From: DATJMJ01 sp035508795 | GTDB taxonomy: Bacteria; Actinomycetota; Acidimicrobiia; Acidimicrobiales; Palsa-688 | DNA length: 44,084 nt | Reading direction: 5' to 3' | Assembly (NCBI GenBank): GCA_035508795.1 | Contig: DATJMJ010000011.1 | Span: 1-44,084 of the forward strand | Shown here: positions 16,652-26,428 of the stretch, in pieces | Layout: each line of letters begins with the position of its first letter | Numbering within the stretch: position 1 is the first letter of the stretch | Made by a program: the position numbers and the translations under genes | Notes under the pieces: model-generated | What the model was told of the DNA's origin: nothing | The model's database searches: none | The model's input: the letters and a program-made list of their open reading frames with translations, nothing else

Positions 16652-16775
16652 CGCGCACCAACCTCACGAGAGCAATTTCAAAAAGGCAACTCTTACGAGG
16701 TTTATGCGCGAAAACGCGGCTCAACCTCGTTAGAGCGGCGTTTCGCCATCTGCTCTCGTGAGGTTGAGCTACGCG
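16652..16775. repeat. four-unit inverted repeat element, copy 1
   Basis: Four copies of a ~22-bp unit (GCTCT then GAGGTTG, ending CGCG) alternate in orientation: minus 16652-16673, plus 16690-16710, minus 16715-16735, plus 16753-16775. The outer arms share a perfect 16-bp inverted repeat (16659-16674 with 16751-16766). The inner arms pair at about 17 of 21 positions around a CGCGaaaaCGCG turn. Copy 2 is at 36160-36283. The arrangement resembles REP/BIME elements: intergenic, palindromic, able to fold in RNA. No transposase is nearby. Confidence 0.8.
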
Positions 16776-16913
16776 AGCGAGGCGGGGCATAGCAAGTTGC
16801 CGCTGAGCCGCCGCCGGCACGTCGCCGAAAACGCGGCCGAGCGCGTCGCCGCCCCGAGGGCCCGCCGTACAGCAGATCCGCCATGGGCCCAACCGCATGC
16901 CACTGCTCCCGGC

Positions 16914-16944
16914 TTGACCCGACGTGGTCCGCCTGCCCTAACCT
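16914..16944 (+). promoter_or_regulatory. promoter of the maoC-menG-menF operon
   Basis: TTGACC (16914-16919), a 19-bp spacer and TAACCT (16939-16944) lie directly before ATG 16951, leaving 6 nt. The message would start at or near the A of ATG, so it is probably leaderless. No Shine-Dalgarno is present. Confidence 0.5.
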
Positions 16945-16950
16945 GCGGCA

Positions 16951-17511
16951 ATGGCCCCTCGCGTGCTCAAGCTGGGTGAGCTGAGCGACCTCGAAGGGGC
17001 ACATCTGGGTTTCAGCAGCTGGCACACGGTCACCCAGGAGCAAGTCGACCAGTTCGCAGACGCCACCGGCGACCACCAGTGGATCCACCTCGACCCTGAC
17101 CGGGCGAAGCAAGGCCCGTTCGGCACTTCCGTTGCACACGGTTTCCTCACGCTTTCGATGTTGCCCGTCCTGCTCGAAGAAATCGTCGCCGTGGAAAGCA
17201 CGAGCTCGGTGGTCAATTACGGCCTCAACCGCGCCCGGTTCCCGGCACCCGTCCCAGTCGGGTCCCAGCTTCGAGTAGGAGTGGTGCTCGAGGGGCACGA
17301 AGAGCTCCAGGGAGCTCACCAGCTGACCTTCAATTGCACGTTCGAGCTTGCCGGGTCAGCCAAGCCGCCATGCGTCGCTACGATCATCTTCCGTTACTAC
17401 GTCGAGCGGCCCGAGGTCGTCGCCGGCGTTGCGGGTAGGGCTGCCTCGAGTGCCACAAACCCTGCACCAGCCGTCGCGCGTACAACGCCCGCGACCGGGG
17501 CCAAAAAGTGA
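16951..17511 (+). CDS. MaoC-like hot-dog dehydratase
   Basis: 186 residues. The hydratase motif is seen as FADATGDHQWIHLDPDRA followed by FGTSVAHGFLTLSML, the Asp/His pair of R-specific enoyl-CoA hydratases, which hydrate 2-enoyl-CoA thioesters. The last ~35 residues are an Ala/Thr/Pro tail. It is the first gene of an operon with menG and menF and ends in a TGATG overlap with menG. Whether it takes part in menaquinone synthesis (for instance side-chain or thioester chemistry) is unknown; the context is suggestive only. The start is supported by the -10 element 6 nt upstream. Confidence 0.88.
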   Translation: MAPRVLKLGELSDLEGAHLGFSSWHTVTQEQVDQFADATGDHQWIHLDPDRAKQGPFGTSVAHGFLTLSMLPVLLEEIVAVESTSSVVNYGLNRARFPAPVPVGSQLRVGVVLEGHEELQGAHQLTFNCTFELAGSAKPPCVATIIFRYYVERPEVVAGVAGRAASSATNPAPAVARTTPATGAKK

Positions 17512-18308
17512 TGCCAGTACCCGTCAAAGCCGCGCCAGCCGACTCGCGGTCCGAAGCCGCGGCCGAACCCGCGGCCGCGGCTGCGGCTGCCAACCCGGCC
17601 GGACGGGCACCTTCCTCCTTGCCAACTGGGGCCGAGAAACTCCGGACAGTACGGCAGATGTTCGACGCGATCGCCCCAAGGTACGAGATCCTCAACGGCA
17701 TCATGACGTTCGGCATGGACCGGGCGTGGCGCCGGCGGTGCATCAGCCGGCTCGAGCTGCCACGTGGCCGGGTCGTGCTCGATTTCGCCTGTGGCACCGG
17801 GGATCTCTGCCGTGAGCTCGCCCACGGCGGCCTCCGGGTGGTGGGGGTCGACTTGTCCGCGGGGATGCTGGCACACGCGAGGACGAACGTCCCACTAGTG
17901 CTCGCAGACGGCGTTTACGCCCCCTTTCGCGATGCCTCTTTCGACGGCGTCGTAAGTGGTTTCGCGCTGCGCAACGTCGTCGACCTGCATGCCCTTTTCG
18001 TTGAGCTCGCTCGGGTCACAAAACCTGGCGGGCGGCTGTCGCTCTTGGACCTCGCACAGCCCGAGAACCGTGCCCTCCGCGCCGGCCACCACCTCTGGTC
18101 CAATTACGCAGTGCCCTTCATCGGGTCCACCCTCTCGGACGGGGCCGCTTACCGTTACCTGCCGCGCAGCCTTGCCTACCTCCCTCCCCCGGGAGAGGTT
18201 GGCAAGTTGTTGGAGCAAGCAGGCTTTACTGCAGTAGAGCACGAGATGCTTTCCGGGGGCATCTGCCAGATGTACGTGGCCACCCGCCGGGAGGGCCAGG
18301 CAGAGTGA
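17511..18308 (+). CDS. menG: demethylmenaquinone methyltransferase
   Basis: 265 residues. It transfers a methyl group from SAM to demethylmenaquinone, the last step of menaquinone synthesis. After an Ala-rich N-terminal extension of ~40 residues the UbiE/MenG core is canonical: VRQMFDAIAPRYEILNGIMTFGMDRAWRR in parts, motif I VLDFACGTGDLCREL, VVGVDLSAGML, ADGVYAPFRDASFD, FALRNVVD and the SLLDLAQP segment. ATG 17511 shares bases with the maoC stop; a GTG at 17508 is an alternative. The stop overlaps menF (GTGA). Confidence 0.94.
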   Translation: MPVPVKAAPADSRSEAAAEPAAAAAAANPAGRAPSSLPTGAEKLRTVRQMFDAIAPRYEILNGIMTFGMDRAWRRRCISRLELPRGRVVLDFACGTGDLCRELAHGGLRVVGVDLSAGMLAHARTNVPLVLADGVYAPFRDASFDGVVSGFALRNVVDLHALFVELARVTKPGGRLSLLDLAQPENRALRAGHHLWSNYAVPFIGSTLSDGAAYRYLPRSLAYLPPPGEVGKLLEQAGFTAVEHEMLSGGICQMYVATRREGQAE

Positions 18309-19858
18309 CGCTGACCTCGCAACCCGCCCAACCCGCCCAACCCGCGCACCCCCCGCAACCCGCCCACTCCTCCCGGCCCCCGCACCCCTCGCCGCCCTCG
18401 GCGGGCACCGCTGCCGTGCTACCGACGGGGGCGGACATCGACCTGCTTGCAGCGGCCCGAAGTCTTCGCGCCGTCACAGTAGAAATGAGCGGGCCCCCGC
18501 CGGACCTGGTGCCCGCAGGCGGCCTTGCGGGGAGGAGCCTGTGGAAACGAGGCGATGTTTGCCTTCTCGGCTGCGGCGCCGAGATCGTCGTCGCCCTCCG
18601 GGGTGCATGGGCCACAGGGGGCAACGCTCGGTTCGTGGTGGATCTTCTCAACCTGATCGAGCAGGACGGCAGGCCATCGCTCGCCGGCACAGGGCCTCTC
18701 GCAATAGGCGCTCTCCCCTATGACCCCTGTTCGCCAGCCTCACTGGTGGTACCCCGCCTCGTTGTCGGGGCCCTCGGCGAAAGGTGGTGGGCCACGCTGC
18801 TGGGCCCTGCCGAGCGCGGGCTGACGGCGGCAGATGTCCGCAGAGCTGTCGAAGAAGAGCTCGCCCACGGGCAACAGGGGACAACTGGAGGAACTGATGC
18901 TGCGCCGGACGCTTTCGAGCTCGAGGCGAGCATGCCGCACGAAGAGTGGAAGCGTGTCGTCCAAAACGCGGTGGCAGAAATGGAAAAGGGTGCCTTTTCA
19001 AAGGTCGTGCTTGCCAGGCGCGTCGAGGTGCGTGCGAACAGGCCCTTCGTTCTACCCGACGTTCTTGCTCGTTTGAATGCCCTTTACCCGTCGTGCACTG
19101 TCTTCAGGGTCGACGGTTTCCTCGGTGCCAGCCCCGAGACCCTCGTGCGGAAGCGGGGCCACGAGGTCCTGAGCAACCCGTTGGCGGGCACGGTCGCGCG
19201 CAGTGGCGACGAAGCAACTGACGCGGCTTTATTGGGTGCTCTCCTGACATCGAAAAAAGAGCGTTGGGAGCACCAGTTGGTCGTAGACGCGATCGCTGAA
19301 CGCCTACGTCCGTTCTGCAGCTACCTCGACGTCCCGGACGAGCCGGCAGTGATGGCCCTTCGCAATGTGTCGCATTTGTCGACGCTTATGCGGGGCGCCC
19401 TGCGGGAGGATGCGGCCTGGCTCGCCGGCGAGCAAGCCCGCTCTCAGGAGCGCCCGCAACCTCGCGCCGGCAGGAGCGCCGAGCAGGATAACGGCCACAA
19501 CGGTGATGGTTCAGAGGATCTTGTAAGTCCCGCCGCGCCCTCGCTCCCGAGCTCGTTGGAACTCGCGGCGTTGCTCCAACCAACGCCCGCGGTTGGCGGG
19601 CACCCGACTGCGGCAGCGCTCGAGTGGCAACGCGAGCACGAAGGTTTCGACCGTGGCTGCTACGCCGGCCCTGTCGGCTGGGTGGACGCCAGCGGTGACG
19701 GCGAATGGGCCGTTGGGGTAAGGAGCGCCAACGTCGAGGGCCGCAGCGCTGCTCTGTACGCCGGGAACGGGATCGTTGTAGGGTCGCTCCCCGACGCCGA
19801 GCTGGCCGAGACCCAGCTCAAACTACAGGCTCTTCTCGCCGCCCTCGTCAGGCCCTAA
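18305..19858 (+). CDS. menF: isochorismate synthase
   Basis: 517 residues. It converts chorismate to isochorismate, the entry step of menaquinone synthesis. The chorismate-binding C-terminal half has KVVLARRVEV, FLGASPETLVRKRG, NPLAGTVARSG, KKERWEHQLVVDAI, VSHLSTLMRG, VGGHPTAAALEW and GCYAGPVGWVDASGDGEWAVGVRSA in parts. Two low-complexity stretches are unusual: an N-terminal QPAQPAQPAHPPQPAH-type segment encoded by a CCCGCCCAA repeat, and a ~40-residue Glu/Arg/Gly/Ser insertion near 390-430 before the conserved HPT. The GTG start overlaps the menG stop. A salicylate-type synthase is less likely because of the context. Confidence 0.93.
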   Translation: MTLTSQPAQPAQPAHPPQPAHSSRPPHPSPPSAGTAAVLPTGADIDLLAAARSLRAVTVEMSGPPPDLVPAGGLAGRSLWKRGDVCLLGCGAEIVVALRGAWATGGNARFVVDLLNLIEQDGRPSLAGTGPLAIGALPYDPCSPASLVVPRLVVGALGERWWATLLGPAERGLTAADVRRAVEEELAHGQQGTTGGTDAAPDAFELEASMPHEEWKRVVQNAVAEMEKGAFSKVVLARRVEVRANRPFVLPDVLARLNALYPSCTVFRVDGFLGASPETLVRKRGHEVLSNPLAGTVARSGDEATDAALLGALLTSKKERWEHQLVVDAIAERLRPFCSYLDVPDEPAVMALRNVSHLSTLMRGALREDAAWLAGEQARSQERPQPRAGRSAEQDNGHNGDGSEDLVSPAAPSLPSSLELAALLQPTPAVGGHPTAAALEWQREHEGFDRGCYAGPVGWVDASGDGEWAVGVRSANVEGRSAALYAGNGIVVGSLPDAELAETQLKLQALLAALVRP

Positions 19859-19876
19859 GAGAACCACGGTGCCTAA

Positions 19877-21801
<1,925 letters not shown>

Positions 21802-21824
21802 ATTAGGGGCAGGAGACGGCTGCC

Positions 21825-22634
21825 GTGACCCGCGACCGCCTCTCGGCCCGGTATATCGGCACGACCCCGCCGCCCGACGCCAAAGCGGGCGCGGCGGGCG
21901 CGGTCCCGCTCGTGCTCGTCCACGGCTTCACCCAGACCGGGGCTTCCTGGTCCCCGGTCCTCAACTACCTGCGCGAGCGTGCGCCGACATTGCCCCTGGC
22001 CGTGCCCGACGCACCCGGCCACGGCGGCTCCTCGTCTGTGGCAGCGGACCTGTGGCAGGCCGCCCAGCTCCTTTCCGACGTGGTCGATGGCCCCGCATCG
22101 TGGGCGGGCTACTCGATGGGAGCGAGGATGGTGCTCCATCTCGCTTTCGCCAGGCCGGACAAGGTGAAAAGGCTCGTCCTCATAAGCGGTACCGCCGGCA
22201 TAGACGACGCCGGCGAACGCAAGGCACGCCGCGAGCACGACGAGACCCTTGCCCGAAAAGCCGAAAACGTCGGCACTGCGGCCTTCGTGCGGGAATGGCT
22301 TGCGCAGCCTTTGTTTTCGACGCTCCCACCCGACATGTCGGGCGCAGATGACAGGCTCGCAAACATCCCCGCCGGGCTCGCCTCCAGCCTGCGCCTCGCC
22401 GGCACGGGTTCCCAGCAACCGCTCTGGGGGAGGTTGGGAGAGCTCGGGCAAGCAGGGCTACCCGTGCTCGTGGTCGCCGGCAGCCTCGACGGCAGGTACC
22501 TCGCCCTCGCTGAACGGATCGCCGGCTCTATCGGCTCGACGGCGCGGCTCGCAGTGGTCGAAGGAGCGGGGCATGCCTGCCACCTCGAACGCCCCGCCGA
22601 AGTGGCGACCCTCCTCGCCGAGTTCTGCTCGTGA
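21825..22634 (+). CDS. menH: alpha/beta hydrolase, MenH-like
   Basis: 269 residues. MenH eliminates pyruvate from SEPHCHC to give SHCHC. The alpha/beta hydrolase pattern is complete: VHGFTQTGASW (oxyanion side), the nucleophile elbow GYSMGAR, Asp in GSLDGRY and His in GAGHACHLE. GHGGSS near residue 65 is also typical of MenH. Assignment rests on the family and on the position beside menD, menA and menE. The GTG start has AGGAG 9 nt upstream. It is divergent from menD. Confidence 0.85.
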   Translation: MTRDRLSARYIGTTPPPDAKAGAAGAVPLVLVHGFTQTGASWSPVLNYLRERAPTLPLAVPDAPGHGGSSSVAADLWQAAQLLSDVVDGPASWAGYSMGARMVLHLAFARPDKVKRLVLISGTAGIDDAGERKARREHDETLARKAENVGTAAFVREWLAQPLFSTLPPDMSGADDRLANIPAGLASSLRLAGTGSQQPLWGRLGELGQAGLPVLVVAGSLDGRYLALAERIAGSIGSTARLAVVEGAGHACHLERPAEVATLLAEFCS

Positions 22635-22659
22635 GGTCCTCGCAGAGCGCACGGAAAGT

Positions 22660-23547
22660 TCAGACGGCGAGCCCGACCGCCAGCAGGGCACCGAAGACGA
22701 GCTGTAAACGCGCCGTCGCTACGAGGACCGGGACGAGCTCACGTCCGGTCGCTCCTCGAAGGACCTGCCGGACGGGCAGGACCGCCGCTGCCAGGCCGGC
22801 AAGGCCGATGAGGGCGCCCGGCCGCATGACGGCGATCGGCGCGACCAGAGCGATCCCGCCGAGCACGCAAACGCAGTAAAACGCCCTTGTGACCACAGGC
22901 CCGGTTCGCACCGCAAGGGTCCGTTTCCCCACCGCCGTGTCACCCGGGATATCCCGGAGGTTGTTGACTACGAGCAAAGCTACGGCCAACAGCCCGACCG
23001 GGACCGCAGCCAGCACCTCCAGAGCGGTGAGCCGCCCGGTCTGGACATAGGCCGTCCCGGTCGTGGCCACCAGCCCGAAGAAGGCGAACACGGACAGCTC
23101 TCCGAGCCCGAGGTAGCCGTACGGCCGCGGGCCTCCCGTGTAAGTCCACGCAGCCAGCACGCAAACAGCCCCGACCGCCACGAGCCACCAGCCGGCGACC
23201 GCTGCCAGCACGAGCCCCGCCAGCCCGGCGACGAAGAAGGACGCCAGCGCTGCCCTCTTCACCGCAGAAGGGGTCGCGATCCCCGAACCGACCAGCCGCA
23301 GCGGCCCAACCCGTGTACCCGCGCTGTCGCTCCCTCGGACCCCGTCGCTGTAATCGTTGGAATAGTTGACGCCGACCTGCATCGAAACTGCGACCACGCC
23401 GGCGAGGAGCGCCTTCCACCACACGGCGGAACCGTACGCCCCGGCTGCACCCGTGCCGACGAGCACGGGCACGACCGACGCGGGCAAAGTCCTGGGACGC
23501 GCCCCGGCCAGCCACGGGTGCCTGACCGGGACTGCTCCGAGCGCCAT
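22660..23547 (-). CDS. menA: 1,4-dihydroxy-2-naphthoate polyprenyltransferase
   Basis: 295 residues, an integral membrane prenyltransferase of the UbiA family with about eight hydrophobic segments. It attaches the polyprenyl chain to DHNA. The first Asp-rich motif is NYSNDYSDGVRGSD (about 62-75) and the second is NNLRDIPGDTAVGKRTLAVR (about 194-213). The N-terminus WLAGARPRTLPASVVPVLVG is typical of MenA. It is convergent with menH (25 bp apart) and divergent from menE. The 5' end lies only 94 bp from the menE start. Confidence 0.94.
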   Translation of the reverse strand: MALGAVPVRHPWLAGARPRTLPASVVPVLVGTGAAGAYGSAVWWKALLAGVVAVSMQVGVNYSNDYSDGVRGSDSAGTRVGPLRLVGSGIATPSAVKRAALASFFVAGLAGLVLAAVAGWWLVAVGAVCVLAAWTYTGGPRPYGYLGLGELSVFAFFGLVATTGTAYVQTGRLTALEVLAAVPVGLLAVALLVVNNLRDIPGDTAVGKRTLAVRTGPVVTRAFYCVCVLGGIALVAPIAVMRPGALIGLAGLAAAVLPVRQVLRGATGRELVPVLVATARLQLVFGALLAVGLAV

Positions 23548-23641
23548 GCGCAGACGCTACCGCCAGCGCCGCCGGCCCCGGCGCGCCCCCTCGACAGCCA
23601 TAACGCCGTGGGAGGCGGTGAGCCGGCGGCACAATTGGGGG

Positions 23642-24790
23642 GTGCCCGCGCTCGTAGCGCTCGACCTACCCGGTGGTGAGGGCTTCGTAGAGGCTCTCCA
23701 GGATGTATGGGAAGCGGGCGACGCTGCCGCACCCGTCGACCGGAGGCTGGCGCCGCCGGCGCGCGAACGCCTCCTCAACGCCCTCGCTCCCTCCTACGTG
23801 GTGACACCGGCCGGCCGCCGGGAAAGGCCGGGAGGGGTGCCGGTCCGCGACGGCGATGCCCTTGTCGTCGCCAGCAGCGGCACTACCGGAGAGCCGAAGG
23901 GGGTCGTCCTGACCCACCAGGCCGTCGCCGCCTCCGCCCTTGCGACCACTGAGCGCCTCCAGGTCGACCCCGACCGCCACCATTGGCTCGCCTGCCTGCC
24001 CCTCAACCACATCGGCGGCTTGTCAGTCGTGACGCGCGCCCTTCTCAGTGGCACGCCTTTGACCGTCCTGGACGGGTTCGCCCCGGTGGAGGTCACGGAG
24101 GCTGGCGGGCCAAACGTGCTCGTCTCCCTCGTACCGACGGCGCTCGCCCGCGTGAGAGCTGCCGATTTCCACAAGGTGCTCCTGGGCGGTTCGGCACCTC
24201 CGCAGGGCCTTCCAGGCAACGTCGTCACGACGTACGGGATGACCGAAACCGGCAGCGGTGTCGTCTACGACGGCGTCCCCCTCGCCGGGGTAGAGGTGGC
24301 GATCTCGGCCGCTTTCGAGGTCCTGGTGCGGGGGCCGATGTTGCTCAGGTCGTACCGCGACGGCATCGTGCCCCTCGACGGGGACGGCTGGTTCGCCACG
24401 GGCGACGCCGGCCACTTCGGCCACGACGGGAGGCTCGAGATCGACGGGCGCCTCTCCGAGATGGTGGTAACCGGAGGGGAAAATGTTTGGCCCGCGGCGG
24501 TCGAGCGCATCCTCAGGCAGCACCCGGGCGTGGCGGAGGTAGCCGTTTCCAGCCGGCCGGACCGCGAGTGGGGCGAACGCGTCGTGGCCTGCGTCGTCCC
24601 CGTGACTCCCGCTGACCCGCCAGAGCTAGGCGAGCTTCGGGCTCTTGTGAGCGCCCAGCTTGCCGCTTTCGCTGCCCCAAAAGAGCTCGTCCTCCTCGCC
24701 GAACTGCCCAAGACCTCTATCGGCAAGCTGCGCCGGGAAGACCTGCGCGAACAGCTTCGCGGGCAGCTCGGTGGGCGGTCAGCCGGGTAA
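23642..24790 (+). CDS. menE: o-succinylbenzoate-CoA ligase-like (acyl-CoA synthetase)
   Basis: 382 residues, shorter than E. coli MenE (about 450) but usual for the actinobacterial type. It activates o-succinylbenzoate with CoA and ATP. ANL-family motifs are present: VVASSGTTGEPKGVVLTHQ (P-loop), LPLNHIGGL, TTYGMTETGSG, DGDGWFATGDAGHF, DGRLSEMVVTGGENVWP and the C-terminal KTSIGKLRR lysine. Start GTG 23642 is chosen by homology; the open frame extends upstream to 23366 across the menA start. No clear ribosome-binding site is seen. Confidence 0.9.
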   Translation: MPALVALDLPGGEGFVEALQDVWEAGDAAAPVDRRLAPPARERLLNALAPSYVVTPAGRRERPGGVPVRDGDALVVASSGTTGEPKGVVLTHQAVAASALATTERLQVDPDRHHWLACLPLNHIGGLSVVTRALLSGTPLTVLDGFAPVEVTEAGGPNVLVSLVPTALARVRAADFHKVLLGGSAPPQGLPGNVVTTYGMTETGSGVVYDGVPLAGVEVAISAAFEVLVRGPMLLRSYRDGIVPLDGDGWFATGDAGHFGHDGRLEIDGRLSEMVVTGGENVWPAAVERILRQHPGVAEVAVSSRPDREWGERVVACVVPVTPADPPELGELRALVSAQLAAFAAPKELVLLAELPKTSIGKLRREDLREQLRGQLGGRSAG

Positions 24791-24800
24791 TAACCGGGCG

Positions 24801-26117
24801 CTAGTGGCGGAGCCCCCGCCCTGGCGTGGGCCCGCCAGCGGCCGGCGGAGGCTGGCCACTCTGACCACCCTGACCACCCTGGCCCCCCTGCCCCGGTTGG
24901 CCTCCCTGCCCCGGCTGGCCTCCCTGCCCCCCTGACTGCCCCGCTGCACCCTGACCAGCCCCGCCTGCGTTGGCCGTGCCCGGTTGCGAAGTGCCCAGGT
25001 TCCCGACGAGCTCGCCTGCCGCGACGGAAAGCAGGCCAGGGGCTCCGTTGCTGCCGCGGCGGACGATGTCGAGGATCGACGTGGCTTGAGTTGCCAACCC
25101 CGCCACGAGCTCACCGAGCCCGGCGGCGCCGTTGAGCACCGTCACGTTGGCCTGGCGTAGTTCACTGGCGGCGGCCGAGAGGATGTCCGGCATCCGCTCG
25201 ACGAGCATCCGTTCGAGCACGACGCCGTTGGAGGTAGCGGTGGCCTCCGCCTGGAGCCTGGTGGCGTCAGCCTGCGCCTGAGCCAGCGTCCTCACCTTGG
25301 CCGCTTCTGCCTCGGCGGGCCGCACGACCTCGGCGACAAGCTGCTGGCGGCGCAGCTCCGCCTGTGCCTGGGCGACTTTGGCCTGCTCGCTCAGCACATC
25401 CTGCTGGGCCTTCGCCTGCGCCAGCGGCCCTGCCTGGGCGGCCGTCTGCTGTGCCTGGTCGATCTGGCCCTGGTACTGAGCCTTGGCTACCGACGTTTCC
25501 TGCTGGTACTGCGCCTGCGCTCGGTCCGACTCCTGGCGCACTTTGGCCGCTGCCTGGTCGGCCTGGGCTTGGGCGATCTGGGCTGCCTGGTTGACAGAAG
25601 CGATGTGCGGCTGGGAAAGGGCCCGGATGTAGCCGGCCTGGCCATCGTCGATCGACTCGATCTGGAAGGAGTCGACGACGAGGCCCAATTTGGCCATTTC
25701 CGGTTTCGACGCGTCGAGTACCTCCGAAGCGAGTTTTTGGCGTTCTCGGATTATGTCCTCGACGGTCATCGAGCCGACTATCGAACGCAGGTGGCCGGCG
25801 AAAATACGCCCCACCAGTTCGGGCATCGAGGTTTGATCGTCGAGGAAGCGCCTGCCGGCGTTCGCGATCGACTCGGCATCGTCGCCGACCTTGAACGCGA
25901 TGACGGCGCGCACCTGGAGGGTGATCCCCTGTTGGGTAACGCAAGGCTCGGCGACTTCCGCCTCTTGCATAGCGAGCGTCAGGAACGACACACGGTTGCG
26001 CACCGGCAGGGCGAACGCACCGTGCCCTACGACTATCCGGAACGGCGAATCGCCCTTGTTCTTGGTGCCAGATATGAGCATTGCTTGGTTCGGTGATGGG
26101 ACGTTCCAACCAAACAT
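24801..26117 (-). CDS. flotillin-like SPFH domain protein
   Basis: 438 residues. Flotillins organise membrane microdomains. The N-terminal SPFH/band 7 domain (about 1-150) begins NQAMLISGTKNKG and includes VTQQGITLQVRAVIAFKVGDD and GRIFAGHLRSIVGSMTVEDIIRER in parts. The middle (about 170-320) is a long Ala/Gln/Glu-rich coiled coil. The C-terminus is a Gly/Gln tail with GGQPGQ repeats. There is no obvious N-terminal transmembrane hairpin. AAAGG lies about 8 nt before the ATG. It is 61 bp downstream of a tiny NfeD-like OB protein, matching the NfeD-flotillin pairs of many bacteria. Confidence 0.92.
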   Translation of the reverse strand: MFGWNVPSPNQAMLISGTKNKGDSPFRIVVGHGAFALPVRNRVSFLTLAMQEAEVAEPCVTQQGITLQVRAVIAFKVGDDAESIANAGRRFLDDQTSMPELVGRIFAGHLRSIVGSMTVEDIIRERQKLASEVLDASKPEMAKLGLVVDSFQIESIDDGQAGYIRALSQPHIASVNQAAQIAQAQADQAAAKVRQESDRAQAQYQQETSVAKAQYQGQIDQAQQTAAQAGPLAQAKAQQDVLSEQAKVAQAQAELRRQQLVAEVVRPAEAEAAKVRTLAQAQADATRLQAEATATSNGVVLERMLVERMPDILSAAASELRQANVTVLNGAAGLGELVAGLATQATSILDIVRRGSNGAPGLLSVAAGELVGNLGTSQPGTANAGGAGQGAAGQSGGQGGQPGQGGQPGQGGQGGQGGQSGQPPPAAGGPTPGRGLRH

Positions 26118-26178
26118 TTTTGTTGCCTTTCTTTAGGGCTTTACCGGGGTATGACGGCACCCCTCCGTTCTGCGCGGC

Positions 26179-26391
26179 TCACAACGGGACGACTACCACC
26201 GTGCGGGCACCCCTGACGTCAACCACCACGACCTGGGAACCGGTATCTATCGGCGTGTCCGAAAAAGCGATGTAGGACTCGGACCCGCCCCGGACGCGGA
26301 CCACGACCTCCCCCGCTTTGTCACCTCCCGGTATCGCCACGTTGACATGGGCGGTCCGGCCAACGAGCACGTCGTCGGGAGCCACGTCCAT
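26179..26391 (-). CDS. small NfeD-like OB-fold protein
   Basis: 70 residues: VGRTAHVNVAIPGGDKAGEVVV, then YIAFSDTPIDTGSQVVVVDVRGARTVVVV in parts. This matches the C-terminal OB domain of NfeD proteins, which partner flotillins, but with no protease or membrane domain. The flotillin gene follows by 61 bp, so the pair is probably an operon. A TAAGG site lies 9 nt before ATG 26391. That ATG is the complement of an ATG in the divergent yyaL-like frame (shared CATG), so the true start of the neighbour is placed downstream. Confidence 0.75.
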   Translation of the reverse strand: MDVAPDDVLVGRTAHVNVAIPGGDKAGEVVVRVRGGSESYIAFSDTPIDTGSQVVVVDVRGARTVVVVPL

Positions 26392-26416
26392 GACAACGAA
26401 CCTTAGTTATCGGGCA

Positions 26417-26422
26417 TACATT
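26417..26422 (+). promoter_or_regulatory. -10 element of the YyaL-type gene
   Basis: TACATT (TAnnnT) ends 6 nt before GTG 26429, consistent with a leaderless message and with that GTG as the start. Confidence 0.4.
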
Positions 26423-26428
26423 GGCGCG

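Larger units (their letters stand above)
16531..16950. other. 420-bp intergenic region with repeat element and maoC promoter
   Basis: No gene seen. It holds a short CCCTCACG tandem (about 16627-16650), the 124-bp four-unit inverted repeat element (16652-16775), about 135 bp of unremarkable GC-rich sequence and the promoter of the maoC-menG-menF operon (16914-16944). No T-tract terminator for the upstream gene is visible; the repeat hairpins could act as one. Confidence 0.6.

Noticed and set aside
16627..16775. CRISPR array or tRNA in the repeat-rich gap before maoC
   Set aside because: Repeats alternate in orientation and have unequal spacers, unlike CRISPR. No acceptor stem, T-loop or anticodon arm can be drawn for a tRNA.
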